A DNA stretch of 64,000 nucleotides from Ciceribacter sp. T2.26MG-112.2 (GCF_900492205.1 NZ_UEYQ01000012.1:51536-115535), one strand, 5' to 3'; positions 1-8,329 are shown, numbered from the stretch's first letter. Numbers and translations: made by a program. Notes: generated from the sequence alone by a model not told the origin.

Positions 1-1
1 C

Positions 2-586
2 GTCACGGGCGTCCTTCTGGAAAAGGCGCTTGCCGCGGCGGCGGCCTGGCCGAAGGAAATCTCGCTTTCCTTCAATCTTTCGGTGATCGATCTCGTGTCC
101 AGCCGCTCGATCGGCAATATTGCCCGCATCGTCGACGACAGCGGCATCGATCCCGAACGGCTGGTCTTCGAGATCACCGAGACGGCGGTGATGACCGATT
201 TCGAGCGGGCGCGGGATTCGCTCGGCGTGCTCGCCGCCAGGGGCTGTCGCATCGCGCTCGACGATTTCGGTTCGGGCTATTCGAGCTTTGCCTATATCCA
301 CCGTTTCCCCCTGCATCGGATCAAGACCGACCGCTGCTTCCTCACCCGGCTGGCCGAGGACGACGCCGTCGGTCGCACCCTGTTGCGGGCGATCGCCGAT
401 CTGTCGGCCAATCTCGGCCTCGAATGCCTGGCGGAGGGGGTGGAGACGCAAGAGGAATTGCGCACCGTGCAGTCGGCCGGCATTCGCTACGTGCAGGGCT
501 ATCTGTTCGGCAAGCCGATGGGCATTGTGGAGGCGGGCGAGCGGATCGCCGGCCAAGCGTCGACCGAAAGCCGCCGCGCCTTCTGA
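2..586 (+). CDS. EAL-domain cyclic-di-GMP phosphodiesterase, C-terminal part (5' end outside window)
   Basis: The reading frame is open from the first bases of the window, so the start lies upstream and only the EAL domain is visible. It shows FEITET near 167, the DDFGSG loop near 263, LAEGVET and the closing YVQGYLFGKPM. These are the metal- and substrate-binding motifs of EAL enzymes that hydrolyse c-di-GMP to pGpG, so activity is plausible. Any N-terminal sensor or GGDEF domain cannot be seen. The GTG at 83 is internal to the domain and is not a real start. The gene ends at TGA 584-586, about 165 bp before a toxin-antitoxin pair. Confidence 0.9.
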   Translation, partial: VTGVLLEKALAAAAAWPKEISLSFNLSVIDLVSSRSIGNIARIVDDSGIDPERLVFEITETAVMTDFERARDSLGVLAARGCRIALDDFGSGYSSFAYIHRFPLHRIKTDRCFLTRLAEDDAVGRTLLRAIADLSANLGLECLAEGVETQEELRTVQSAGIRYVQGYLFGKPMGIVEAGERIAGQASTESRRAF

Positions 587-726
587 ACCGGTCGCCTGGC
601 GGTCACCGTACCAGCCACGGAAGGCGATTTGAACGCTTCGCGAAAAAGTGCTTCATACAATCCTTGATTGGATCCGGGCCGGTTACTCTCTCGACCGAGC
701 GCTCTAATATGCATTTGTAAAAGCGC

Positions 727-738
727 ACCGTATACGGT
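727..738. promoter_or_regulatory. 12-bp palindromic operator candidate of the HigBA-like pair
   Basis: ACCGTATACGGT is a perfect palindrome ending 13 bp before the toxin ATG at 752, next to the AAGGAG ribosome-binding site. A TAATAT hexamer at 705-710 could be the -10. Toxin-antitoxin operons are usually autoregulated from such sites; binding by this antitoxin is inferred. Confidence 0.5.
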
Positions 739-751
739 ACAAGGAGCTTGA

Positions 752-1129
752 ATGAAGCGCGTTGTAGCGAAGTTCTTCGTTACGGCCGAAGGGGCGGAAC
801 CGGTCAAGGAATGGCTCAAGTCGCTCGACAAGGCGGACCGTCACAGGGTCGGGGCCGACATCGCCACCGTGGAGTTCGGCTGGCCCGTCGGTATGCCCAC
901 CTGCCGGCCGATAAGGGATGGCGTTCGCGAAGTGCGATCCAGCATCAAGGACGGAAATGTCGAAGCCAGAACCTATTTTGGGATTGATGACGGGATAATG
1001 CTCCTGCTGCACGGCGAAGAAGGCAAGGATGGTCAGCAGGAGGCGATCAAACTCGCGGTCAAGCGCTGGAAAGAGCACCTGGAGCGCTCAAAACGGCTAA
1101 GAAAGTTCGAGAAGAGGACGAAGAAATGA
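752..1129 (+). CDS. HigB/Gp49-like (RelE superfamily) toxin
   Basis: This 125-residue basic protein has the layout of phage Gp49-like/HigB toxins (DUF891): an N-terminal VKEWL helix, a central GMPTCRPIRDGVREVR segment resembling the usual G-x-P-x-x-x-x-L-x-x-G-L-x-E-x-R block, and a C-terminal IMLLLHGEEGKDGQQEA strand-helix followed by a lysine/arginine-rich tail. Members are mRNA interferases. The start is preceded by AAGGAG. It overlaps the downstream antitoxin by 4 nt (ATGA), giving the toxin-first order typical of higBA. RNase activity is inferred from family only. Confidence 0.8.
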   Translation: MKRVVAKFFVTAEGAEPVKEWLKSLDKADRHRVGADIATVEFGWPVGMPTCRPIRDGVREVRSSIKDGNVEARTYFGIDDGIMLLLHGEEGKDGQQEAIKLAVKRWKEHLERSKRLRKFEKRTKK

Positions 1130-1419
1130 ACGACTTGCAGCCCTCTGTCGGCGGGAGCCTTGAAGATTTCCTCGATGAGATCGGCGAAAGAGAGGAGATC
1201 TATGGCGAGGCGATCAAGCGGGTTTTGACCTGGCAGATCGAGGCTGCGCGCAAGAAGCAGTCGATCAGCAAATCAGACATGGCGACGAGAATGGGCACGA
1301 GCCGGACTCAGGTGGACAGGGTGCTCGATCCGCAAAATCTGGCAGTTTCACTCGACACGCTCGACAGAGCAGCCCGCTCGGTCGGCAAGAGATTGAAGAT
1401 CGAACTGATTGACGCATGA
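1126..1419 (+). CDS. XRE-type helix-turn-helix antitoxin (HigA-like)
   Basis: The 97-residue product has a helix-turn-helix around residues 45-65 (SKSDMATRMGTSRTQVDRVL) and a C-terminal segment (LDRAARSVGKRLKIELIDA) typical of XRE/HigA-type antitoxins that accompany Gp49-like toxins. Its ATG overlaps the toxin stop, so the two are translationally coupled. It probably neutralises the toxin and represses the operon through the palindrome at 727-738. The gene ends 65 bp before a strong hairpin at 1484-1519. Confidence 0.8.
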   Translation: MNDLQPSVGGSLEDFLDEIGEREEIYGEAIKRVLTWQIEAARKKQSISKSDMATRMGTSRTQVDRVLDPQNLAVSLDTLDRAARSVGKRLKIELIDA

Positions 1420-1483
1420 CCGGTCCGGCACGTCCGGATCGTGCTTCTGCGGCAGCCGCACCGTGATTCCACATATCTGCGTC

Positions 1484-1519
1484 CGCATCCTGTCTCCCAC
1501 CGCGGGGAGACAGGATGCG
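1484..1519. terminator. Strong 15-bp hairpin between convergent genes
   Basis: CGCATCCTGTCTCCC and GGGAGACAGGATGCG pair perfectly around a 6-nt loop (accgcg). It sits between the end of the antitoxin gene on + and the end of the flavoprotein gene on -, so it could stop transcription both ways. There is no U-run, so classification as an intrinsic terminator is tentative. Confidence 0.5.
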
Positions 1520-1526
1520 CATACCA

Positions 1527-2813
1527 TCAGTCGTCGAACTTGACGGCCTTCAGCTTGTCGATACCGAGCACCTGCAGGGCGAGTTTCTCGTAGAACGGCT
1601 CGGCCGTGCCGCTCCTGATCTTGTGCAGGAAGTATTTCTCGAAGCCGATCTTGGCGGCATGCACCCACTTGCCCTCGGACGACCAGTTGACATTGCGCGG
1701 CGGGATCTGCGGCTGGGCGACGAAAGCGATCCCCCCGTCGCCGAAGTCGGCCAGGCACACTGCGTTCCAGGTGCCCTGGGCATTGGGGTTTTCGCCCCGG
1801 ACCAGGCGGGCGATGTTCTTGGCGGTCGCGGTCACCATGCTTTCGATCATGAAGCCGGTCTTCGGCACGCCCACCGGCACCGGCGTCTTGCCGGTCGGGG
1901 CAATGGCGATGCACACGCCGACGGCGAAGATGTTTTGATACTTGCCGTTGCGCTGGTGCTTGTCGACCAGGATGAAGCCGCGCGGATTGGTCAGCCCCTC
2001 GATGTCGCGCACCGCCTCGACGCCACGGAACGCCGGCAGCATCATCGTATAGGTGGACGGCACCTCGTGGATGGTCTTGGTCGAGCCGTCCTCGTTGACC
2101 TCCTCGACCGTCACCTTGTCGGTCTCGAACTTCTGCACCTTGGCATTGCAGATCCACTTGATGTGCTTGGCGCGCATCGCGCTTTCGAGAAGCCCCTTGG
2201 TGTCGCCCACGCCGTCGAGGCCGAGATGGCCGATATAGGGCTCGGAGGTGACGAAGGTCATCGGCACCCTGTCGCGCACCTTGGCGTCGCGCAGCGCCTT
2301 TTCCAGGATGAAGGCGAATTCATAGGCCGGGCCGTAGCACGACGCGCCCTGCACCGCGCCGATCACCACCGGGCCTGGATTGGCGACCAGCTTCTCGAAA
2401 TTGTCCTTGGCGGCGAGCGCATGGTCGATATGGCAGACCGACTGGGTGTTGGCCTCGGGCCCGAAGCCGGGGATCTCGTCGAAGGCGAGCTCCGGGCCGG
2501 TGGCGATGACCAGGTAGTCGTAGTCGATGACGGAGCCGTCATTCAACTCCACGCGGTTGTCGGCGGCATTCAGCCGCTTGGCGCCCTGCGGATAGAGCCC
2601 GATATTGCGCTTCTTGCAGGCCGGCTCCAGGTCGACCTCGATGCTCTCCCTATCGCGCCAGCCGACGGCGACCCAGGGATTGGATGGGACGAAAGAATAT
2701 TTCGAGCCCTTGTTGATGATGCTGACCCGGTCATTGTGAGAGAGATTGTCTCTCAGTTCATAGGCCAGGATGGTGCCGCCGAGACCGGCACCGAGAACGA
2801 CGATATGCGCCAT
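1527..2813 (-). CDS. Sulfide:quinone oxidoreductase-like FAD flavoprotein
   Basis: The 428-residue protein opens with an FAD-binding Rossmann motif (IVVLGAGLGGT) and has the second dinucleotide segment DYLVIATGPE. It carries a cysteine in ASCYGPAYEF, matching the conserved catalytic cysteine of sulfide:quinone oxidoreductases, and another in FAVGVCIAIAP. The family oxidises sulfide and passes electrons to the quinone pool at the membrane surface. The start at 2813 is chosen over an upstream in-frame ATG because GGGAGG lies 8 nt before it. An FNR-like box and a palindrome lie 57-80 bp upstream. Other FCSD/NDH-2-like flavoproteins are possible, but the two cysteines favour SQR. Confidence 0.78.
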   Translation of the reverse strand: MAHIVVLGAGLGGTILAYELRDNLSHNDRVSIINKGSKYSFVPSNPWVAVGWRDRESIEVDLEPACKKRNIGLYPQGAKRLNAADNRVELNDGSVIDYDYLVIATGPELAFDEIPGFGPEANTQSVCHIDHALAAKDNFEKLVANPGPVVIGAVQGASCYGPAYEFAFILEKALRDAKVRDRVPMTFVTSEPYIGHLGLDGVGDTKGLLESAMRAKHIKWICNAKVQKFETDKVTVEEVNEDGSTKTIHEVPSTYTMMLPAFRGVEAVRDIEGLTNPRGFILVDKHQRNGKYQNIFAVGVCIAIAPTGKTPVPVGVPKTGFMIESMVTATAKNIARLVRGENPNAQGTWNAVCLADFGDGGIAFVAQPQIPPRNVNWSSEGKWVHAAKIGFEKYFLHKIRSGTAEPFYEKLALQVLGIDKLKAVKFDD

Positions 2814-2858
2814 GAAGCAACCTCCCATTTGCTGCAAAATATATGAGAAGCAGTATGT

Positions 2859-2870
2859 ACGAAGCTTCGT
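2859..2870. promoter_or_regulatory. Perfect 12-bp palindrome in the flavoprotein promoter
   Basis: ACGAAGCTTCGT is self-complementary and lies about 46 bp before the flavoprotein start codon, where the promoter core or initial transcript would be. It may be an operator, for example for an ArsR-type sulfide-responsive repressor, but no such repressor is encoded nearby. Confidence 0.35.
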
Positions 2871-2879
2871 AGATATAAT

Positions 2880-2893
2880 TTGATTTTCGTCAA
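2880..2893 (-). promoter_or_regulatory. FNR/FixK-like box (one mismatch) upstream of the flavoprotein gene
   Basis: TTGAT-TTTC-GTCAA differs at one base from the TTGAT-N4-ATCAA anaerobox. It is centred about 74 bp upstream of the ATG at 2813, suitable for a class II activator site if the leader is short. The perfect box at 7226-7239 shows that the motif occurs elsewhere in this neighbourhood. Confidence 0.4.
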
Positions 2894-2955
2894 TATCGAC
2901 GAATTTATTATCCGCCGTCCCACAAGCGTGAGAAGGCTTGCGGTACCGTCGAGGC

Positions 2956-4098
2956 TCAGCCCGGCAGCTTGGGCTGGACCCGGGTCTGCGGCAGCATTTC
3001 GGACGCGATGGTCATGGCGATCAGCGACAGCGGCACGGCCAGCACCGCGCCGACCGCTCCCCACATCCAGGTCCAGAAGACGATGGCGACGAAGACCATA
3101 AAGGGGTTGATTTCCAGCCGGCGCCCCATCACCGCGGGCGTTACGAGGTTTTCCATGATCGCATGCACGGTGAAGAAGGCGAGTGCCGGCGCCAGCGCCC
3201 AGATCAGCCCGTCATGGGCGAGGAAGCCGGCGACCGCCAGCGAGAGCGTCATCATGGCGATGCCGAGATAGGGCACGAAGCTCGACAGGAAGGCGAACAG
3301 GCCCCACAGCGCCGGCATCGGTAGCCCGCCGATCCAGGCGATAAGCGTCATCACCACGCCGGCCACGGCATAGAGCAGGGTCGCGGTGGCGAAATAATAG
3401 CCCAGCGCCTGCTCGATCGAATTGAGAATGCGGATCGCCGAGAGGCGCCGGGCGCGGTCGTTGAAGGCGATGATCAGGGCGCGGCGCAGCGCCAGCCGGC
3501 TGCCGAGGAAGAAGACCAGCGCGCCGAAGAAGATCAGACCCTGCACCAGGGCCGGCGTCACGCGGGTCGCCAGCGTCGAGAGCACGGTGCCCATGTTCTC
3601 GATCAATGCCTCGGAGGTGAGCGGCCCGGAGCGAAAGGTGGCGGCGGTGACGTTCAGCCATTCATGACGCTCGAGATAGGGCAGAATGCGTTCGATCGCC
3701 CGCTCGATCATCGCCGGTGCCTCGCCGGCGAGTTCGGCGAGCGGCGTCGCCAGCGTGTTGACGATGAAGAACAGCAGGAGGGCAAACAGCGAGGTGAGAA
3801 TGACGGCGGTCGCCATCGGCGGAATCCCGAGAGCGCCGAGCCGGTCCGCGGCCACCCCGAGGATCAGCCCGACGACGATGGCAAGCGTGATCGGCATCAG
3901 CACGCTGGACGCCAGATAGACGACGGCCACCGTCATGATCGAAAAGATGCCGATGACCGACCAGATCAGCGCCAGGTCGAGCGCGGTCTTGCGCACCTTG
4001 ACCCGGTGGGTCGCCTTGCGACGCGCCCGCTCGGCCGTCCAGGCCGCATGCTCCATCGCCTCGCGGCTGGTCCTCGACCCGTTCGCCCTGTCATTCAT
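2956..4098 (-). CDS. AI-2E family (PerM/YdiK-like) transporter
   Basis: The 380-residue polytopic protein has a basic cytoplasmic N-terminus, paired transmembrane segments near residues 40-100, a long loop with amphipathic helices (about 120-190), and a C-terminal membrane block containing ALWGLFAFLSSFVPYLG and a P-S-L-I-A-type ending, as in AI-2E/PerM permeases. Family members export small molecules or exchange ions; the name does not establish autoinducer transport. It is on the same strand as, and 140 bp upstream of, the flavoprotein gene but probably has its own promoter, because the gap holds regulatory-looking sites. Confidence 0.85.
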   Translation of the reverse strand: MNDRANGSRTSREAMEHAAWTAERARRKATHRVKVRKTALDLALIWSVIGIFSIMTVAVVYLASSVLMPITLAIVVGLILGVAADRLGALGIPPMATAVILTSLFALLLFFIVNTLATPLAELAGEAPAMIERAIERILPYLERHEWLNVTAATFRSGPLTSEALIENMGTVLSTLATRVTPALVQGLIFFGALVFFLGSRLALRRALIIAFNDRARRLSAIRILNSIEQALGYYFATATLLYAVAGVVMTLIAWIGGLPMPALWGLFAFLSSFVPYLGIAMMTLSLAVAGFLAHDGLIWALAPALAFFTVHAIMENLVTPAVMGRRLEINPFMVFVAIVFWTWMWGAVGAVLAVPLSLIAMTIASEMLPQTRVQPKLPG

Positions 4099-4274
4099 TT
4101 CGAAAACCCCCGATACGACTGCGCCATAACGCGGGGATGGACGGAGTGTTCCATCGGGGGGAGTGGGTGGCAGGTCGTCCTATGACGGAGAGCGGGGACG
4201 CCCCGGCACGCCCGACCCCTTGGCGTGCCTGCGCGGCTGACCGGCGAGCCGTCGCCCCCGTGGCCCGATCCCCG

Positions 4275-5117
4275 TCATGCCTTCTCGCGCCACGCAGCCT
4301 GTCCGGTGAGCGCATGCATCCCGGCCAGATACTGCTCTTCCGACGTCGACCACCGGAGCCGGGCATATTCTTCCACGTCCTGCCCCACCACGTAGCGCAA
4401 GCGATGCGTATCATCGTTCGCGGCGGCAAAGATCGCCTCGACCACCGACTGCTCCTCGGTCGAGGGGAAGGGATAGGCGATCATCGCCTGCAGGGCGTGG
4501 TCGAAATAGGGCTTGTAGCCGTCCGGCACGGGCGCCGCCTCAGAGGCCGCCATGCCGGTGCCGACGAAATTCGTGGCCCGCATCGCGCCGGGTTCGATCA
4601 ACTTCACGCGCACATTCTGCGATTCCAGCTCGTACGACAAAGATTCCGACAGCCCCTCCACGGCCTGTTTCGAGGCGACATAAATCGACAGCAGCGGCAC
4701 GGCCGCGATCCCGACGCCCGAGCTGACATTGACGATCGTAGCCCCGCCGCGTGCGCGAAGGTGCGGCAGGGCCGTGCGGATCACGTTCATCATGCCGAAG
4801 ACATTGGTCTCGAAGATACGGCGGATGGCGTCGTCCGGCGTCGCCTCGAAAACCGAGACCATGGTGACGCCGGCATTGTTGACGACGGCGTCGAGCCCGC
4901 CGAAACGATCGACGCCCGCCTTGATCGCCGCGTCGATGCTGGCGGGGTCGGCGACGACGAGGGCGGCTTCCAGGATCCGCTCCGGATATTCGCTCGCCAG
5001 CGCGCCGTCCGGCTTGCGCATCGTGGCGATGACGTTCCAGCCCTGTCCGGCGAAGTGCCGGGCGGTCATCTGGCCGAGGCCCGACGAGCAGCCCGTAATG
5101 AGAATGGTCTTGGTCAT
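4275..5117 (-). CDS. Short-chain dehydrogenase/reductase (classical SDR)
   Basis: The 280-residue protein has the cofactor motif ITGCSSGLG at its N-terminus, NNAG near residue 83, and the catalytic Ser-Tyr-Lys set in VNVSSGVG and YVASKQA. These mark an NAD(P)(H)-dependent oxidoreductase; the substrate is unknown. The ATG at 5117 is preceded by AAGGAG and gives the usual family N-terminus; longer in-frame extensions run into the divergent promoter. It is transcribed away from an AraC-family regulator at 5212, which probably controls it, a common arrangement. Confidence 0.88.
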   Translation of the reverse strand: MTKTILITGCSSGLGQMTARHFAGQGWNVIATMRKPDGALASEYPERILEAALVVADPASIDAAIKAGVDRFGGLDAVVNNAGVTMVSVFEATPDDAIRRIFETNVFGMMNVIRTALPHLRARGGATIVNVSSGVGIAAVPLLSIYVASKQAVEGLSESLSYELESQNVRVKLIEPGAMRATNFVGTGMAASEAAPVPDGYKPYFDHALQAMIAYPFPSTEEQSVVEAIFAAANDDTHRLRYVVGQDVEEYARLRWSTSEEQYLAGMHALTGQAAWREKA

Positions 5118-5211
5118 GTGCTTGGCTCCTTTTTGGTTGCCAGGCTTGACTACATCGGCCCATTGCTTCTTTCTATAATGCAAAATCCGAATATCATTAT
5201 GGATCGTCCCG

Positions 5212-6144
5212 ATGGATGCGTTGACCGATGTGATTGGCCTGCTACGCCCGGAGACCGTGCTGCTCGGCGGCATGGCGGGCGCCGGCCGCTGGGGCGTGCG
5301 CGTGCCCGAGCAGCCGGGCCCGACCTTCTACCTGGTCACAGAGGGCCGCTGCTGGTTCCAGGCGGAGGAAGGCGACGCGCTCGAGCTTGGCGCGGGCGAT
5401 TACGTCCTCTCCGCCCGGCCGCGCGGGGACTCGTTCGTCAGCGCGCCGGGGGGGAAGACCGAATTGTCCGACGATGCCTTCAAGGCGGCCCATTGGGTGG
5501 ATGGCGAAGTGCGTGTCGGCGACCCCGACCTTGCCCCCGAAACCCGCATCCTCGGCGGCCTCGTCCGCTGCGACCCGGCCAATGCCGACCTGCTCATCGG
5601 CCTCCTCCCGCGCTTCGTCTGCGTCAGGTCCACCGAGCAGGCGGCCTCTCGCCTCCATACGCTCGTCGCCATCGTCCGGGAGGAGGCGGCTGATGCCCGG
5701 CCCGGCCGCGATGCGATCCTTTGCCGGCTCATCGAGGTGATGCTGATCGAGATCCTGCGGCGCCAGTCGGACGCCCTTGCGCCGCCGGTCGGTCTGCTCG
5801 GCGGCCTGGCGCATCCGCGCCTCGCCCAGGCGCTCGGCCACATTCATGCGGACGTCGCCCGCGGCTGGACGGTGGGCGAACTCGCCCGGCGCGTCGGTAT
5901 GTCGCGTTCGGTCTTCGCGCGGCGTTTCTGCGAGGCCGTCGGCGTCGCGCCGGTCGAATATCTCTTGAACTGGCGCATGGCGCTGGCCAAGGACGCCCTT
6001 TTGCGCCGCGGGGGTTCGCTGGACGAGATCGCCGAAGCGGTCGGCTACAAATCGGCGAGCGCCTTCAGCACCGCCTTCAGCCGGCGCGTCGGCTGCCCGC
6101 CCAGCGAATATGTGCAGGCTTCGGCCGCCCTTACGCCGCCTTGA
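5212..6144 (+). CDS. AraC-family transcriptional regulator with cupin-type sensor domain
   Basis: The 310-residue protein has an N-terminal cupin-like domain (about residues 1-180, with GRWGVRVPEQPGPTFYLVTEG) and a C-terminal pair of helix-turn-helix motifs (about 205-305, including VGELARRVGMSRSVFARRF and IAEAVGYKSASAFSTAFSRR). This resembles the AraC_binding_cupin_6 group, whose members commonly regulate a divergent oxidoreductase. Here the divergent SDR gene starts 95 bp away. A TATAAT at 5174-5179 lies 32 bp before the ATG. The 3' end overlaps the tail of the convergent VOC gene by 14 nt. Confidence 0.88.
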   Translation: MDALTDVIGLLRPETVLLGGMAGAGRWGVRVPEQPGPTFYLVTEGRCWFQAEEGDALELGAGDYVLSARPRGDSFVSAPGGKTELSDDAFKAAHWVDGEVRVGDPDLAPETRILGGLVRCDPANADLLIGLLPRFVCVRSTEQAASRLHTLVAIVREEAADARPGRDAILCRLIEVMLIEILRRQSDALAPPVGLLGGLAHPRLAQALGHIHADVARGWTVGELARRVGMSRSVFARRFCEAVGVAPVEYLLNWRMALAKDALLRRGGSLDEIAEAVGYKSASAFSTAFSRRVGCPPSEYVQASAALTPP

Positions 6145-7105
6145 GCGTCAGCCCGATGCCCCACGGGTCCTTCAGCGCATGCCCTTCCGCCGTGCGGTCG
6201 ACAGCGATCTCCAGGCTCTCCAGTGTGGCGAGCGCCGTGTCGAGTGCCGCCTGGTCGTTGAAGGTCAGCGAATAGTCGGAGAGGCCCGACATCGCCCCTT
6301 CGCGGGCCGTGGCGCCGCGGCTGTTCCAGATATTGGCGGCGATGTGGTGGTGATAGGTGCCGGCGCCGAAGAAGCTGGCGCCGGGATAGGTCGCCATCTT
6401 CTTGAGGCCCAGCACGCCTTCGTAGAAGCGGTCGGCCTCCGGGATATTGCCCACCTGCAAATGCATGTGGCCGATCGCCGCCTTGTCGCTCATGCCGCCC
6501 CAGGCGGTCTTCGGTGCGCTGTCGTAGAGCCCCTGCAGGTCGAGCGCCAGGGTGGCCATCTCCACCGTGCCGTCGGCGTGGAAATCCCATTCCTCCGGCG
6601 CGCGGTCCCGGTAGACCTCGATGCCGTTGCCTTCCGGATCGCTCAGATAGATCGCCTCGGAAACCAGATGGTCGGAGGCGCCGTCGAGCCGCACCCCGCG
6701 CGCAACCACATGCGCCAGCCAATGGCCAAGCTCGGTGCGGTCCGGCATCAGGAAGGCGGTGTGGAACAGGCCGGCGGCATTGCGCGGCGCAGGCCGCACG
6801 TCGGCGCCGGTCGAAAGCGTCAGGAGCGGGCGGGCGCCGGCGCCGAGCACGACGCCGCTCATGCCCTGCTCGAGCACTTTCAGCCCGAGCATGGTCTCAT
6901 AGAACTGCCGCACCCGGTCGAGATCGGAGACGACGAGATGGGCGGTGCCGACATGGATCGGCCGGGTCAAGGCGAAGCTTGGCGCCGTGTCTGGTGTGCC
7001 TTTAGGGTTCATCGCATTGGCTCCTGTGGCCGATCGGGACTGTGTCGCGCCGGCGGCAAGGCCCGCGCCAAGCGCGAGCACCCTGCGGCGGGTGATCCGG
7101 GTCAT
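6131..7105 (-). CDS. VOC-superfamily (glyoxalase/extradiol dioxygenase-like) protein with Tat signal
   Basis: The 324-residue product begins with a twin-arginine-type signal (TRRRVLALGAGLAAG) and has two glyoxalase-fold repeats: residues about 55-190 (including HVGTAHLVVSDLDRVRQFYE) and about 205-320 (including IGHMHLQVGNIPEADRFYE). The second repeat contains a metal-ligand-like HHHIAANIW stretch. Such CatE-like two-repeat proteins are metal-dependent dioxygenases, isomerases or binding proteins; the reaction cannot be named. The start at 7105 is chosen because it gives the intact Tat motif and has AAGGGA upstream. Export of a CatE-like protein is unusual. Confidence 0.83.
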   Translation of the reverse strand: MTRITRRRVLALGAGLAAGATQSRSATGANAMNPKGTPDTAPSFALTRPIHVGTAHLVVSDLDRVRQFYETMLGLKVLEQGMSGVVLGAGARPLLTLSTGADVRPAPRNAAGLFHTAFLMPDRTELGHWLAHVVARGVRLDGASDHLVSEAIYLSDPEGNGIEVYRDRAPEEWDFHADGTVEMATLALDLQGLYDSAPKTAWGGMSDKAAIGHMHLQVGNIPEADRFYEGVLGLKKMATYPGASFFGAGTYHHHIAANIWNSRGATAREGAMSGLSDYSLTFNDQAALDTALATLESLEIAVDRTAEGHALKDPWGIGLTLKAA

Positions 7106-7225
7106 GGTCGGTCCCTTGTGGTTTATCATCTTCCGGATCAGAATATGCGCCGTCCGCATCGTTCACGAAAGATCGGATTTGGGAGATTTATCGTTCGGCA
7201 TATGTTGACGATCAGGCCGGCAAAA

Positions 7226-7239
7226 TTGATCCTGATCAA
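7226..7239 (+). promoter_or_regulatory. Perfect FNR/FixK anaerobox upstream of the universal stress gene
   Basis: TTGAT-CCTG-ATCAA matches the FNR/FnrN/FixK consensus TTGAT-N4-ATCAA exactly. Its end is 84 bp before the ATG at 7324. Rhizobial FNR-family proteins use this site to activate microaerobic genes, and universal stress proteins are frequent targets. Confidence 0.72.
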
Positions 7240-7323
7240 TGCGGGATGGCCGGCGGCGTTCGATTGTAGCGTTAGAAGAGAGGGAGGCGGGTCTTGAAAG
7301 GCCACGCCACAAGGAGAGCAAGA

Positions 7324-7734
7324 ATGTACAAGAAAATCGTGGTTCCGGTCGATTGTGGCGCGCTCGACAAGGGCGAGAAGATCCTGCGCAAGGCGGCGCA
7401 ATTGCTCGATGCCGGCGGCGAGATCATCCTGATGACCGTCATCGAGGACATGCCGGGCTATATCACCATCGAACTGCCGGTGAACGCCATCGAGGACGCC
7501 ATCAAGGACGGCAAGGCAAAGCTCGTCGAACTGAAGGAAAAGACCGGCATCGCCGCCCGCGTCGAACTTCGCACCGGCGCGCCGGCCCGCGAGATCCTCG
7601 CCGCCGCCAACGAGCACGGCGCCGACCTGATCCTGGTCGCCTCGCATATTCCCGACCTCGGCAACTACCTGATCGGTGCGACTGCCGACCGCGTCGTGCG
7701 CCACGCCAAGTGCTCGGTGCTCGTTGACCGCTGA
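7324..7734 (+). CDS. Universal stress protein (UspA family)
   Basis: The 136-residue single-domain protein starts KIVVPVDCG and ends with GADLILVASHIPDLGNYLIGATADRVVRHAKCSVLVDR, the adenine-nucleotide-binding signature of UspA proteins. The start at 7324 follows AAGGAGA and gives the family N-terminus. Usp proteins act in the cytoplasm under energy or oxygen limitation. The perfect FNR-type box at 7226-7239 suggests induction by low oxygen. A DksA-like gene follows after 75 bp and could be co-transcribed. Confidence 0.9.
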   Translation: MYKKIVVPVDCGALDKGEKILRKAAQLLDAGGEIILMTVIEDMPGYITIELPVNAIEDAIKDGKAKLVELKEKTGIAARVELRTGAPAREILAAANEHGADLILVASHIPDLGNYLIGATADRVVRHAKCSVLVDR

Positions 7735-7809
7735 GCCCCGGCGAACGACACTAGTCGGCCCTGGCTGGCCCCTAGCCGGCATTGACAAGAAGAACGAGGA
7801 AACACCCGG

Positions 7810-8130
7810 ATGAACACGGACAAATACGAACAGATCCTGAGGGATCGCCAGCGCGAGCTTTTCTCGCGGCTGCACAAGATCAATGCCGACATCGCCACCG
7901 GGCGCGACCCCGACAGCGAGGAACAGGCGGTCCAGGCCGAGAATGACGAGGTGCTCGACGAACTGGGCGAGGTCGGGGAGAAGGAGCTGAAGGCGATCGA
8001 CGCGGCTCTCGACCGCATCACCAAGGGCACTTTCGGCACCTGCGCCAAATGCGGCCAGCCGATCTCCGAGGCGCGTCTGGCGGCCGTTCCCTACGCTCCG
8101 CTCTGCCAGGAATGCGCGAGCGAAGCCTGA
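7810..8130 (+). CDS. TraR/DksA-family C4 zinc-finger protein
   Basis: The 106-residue protein has an acidic, largely helical N-terminal half with likely coiled coil (residues 1-70) and a C-terminal four-cysteine zinc finger (CAKCG ... CQECA). This is the DksA/TraR fold, which enters the RNA polymerase secondary channel. It is shorter than DksA (about 140-150 residues) and nearer the small DksA-like paralogues. GAGGAAA precedes the start. Its position behind an FNR-controlled universal stress gene suggests a stress role. A CCCTCTTCTCC/GGGGGAGGGGG imperfect hairpin near 8154-8181 may terminate the unit. Confidence 0.85.
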   Translation: MNTDKYEQILRDRQRELFSRLHKINADIATGRDPDSEEQAVQAENDEVLDELGEVGEKELKAIDAALDRITKGTFGTCAKCGQPISEARLAAVPYAPLCQECASEA

Positions 8131-8329
8131 TCGGATCGCCACAGGCCTTGCGCCCTCTTCTCCATCGGCGGGGGAGGGGGCGTTTCTTGTCTGAGCGCCC
8201 GGCCACGCGCGGCCGCAGGTTGCCACTGCTGGTCCGAGGCGGTAGAAACCGATGCCGAAGTGCCCCGTCGCGACGAGCGGCGCTTGAGAACGGCTATTGA
8301 GGGCGGCGGCCGAGGACGGAGTACGACAC

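Noticed and set aside
1515..2846. 443-codon plus-strand open frame opposite the flavoprotein gene
   Set aside because: It is an antisense shadow: Arg/His/Asp/Gly-rich without domains, while the minus strand has an FAD motif and a ribosome-binding site.
5146..5179. TTGACT and TATAAT as one sigma-70 promoter for the AraC-type gene
   Set aside because: The spacer would be 22 bp, too long for a standard promoter; only the TATAAT position is used as weak evidence.
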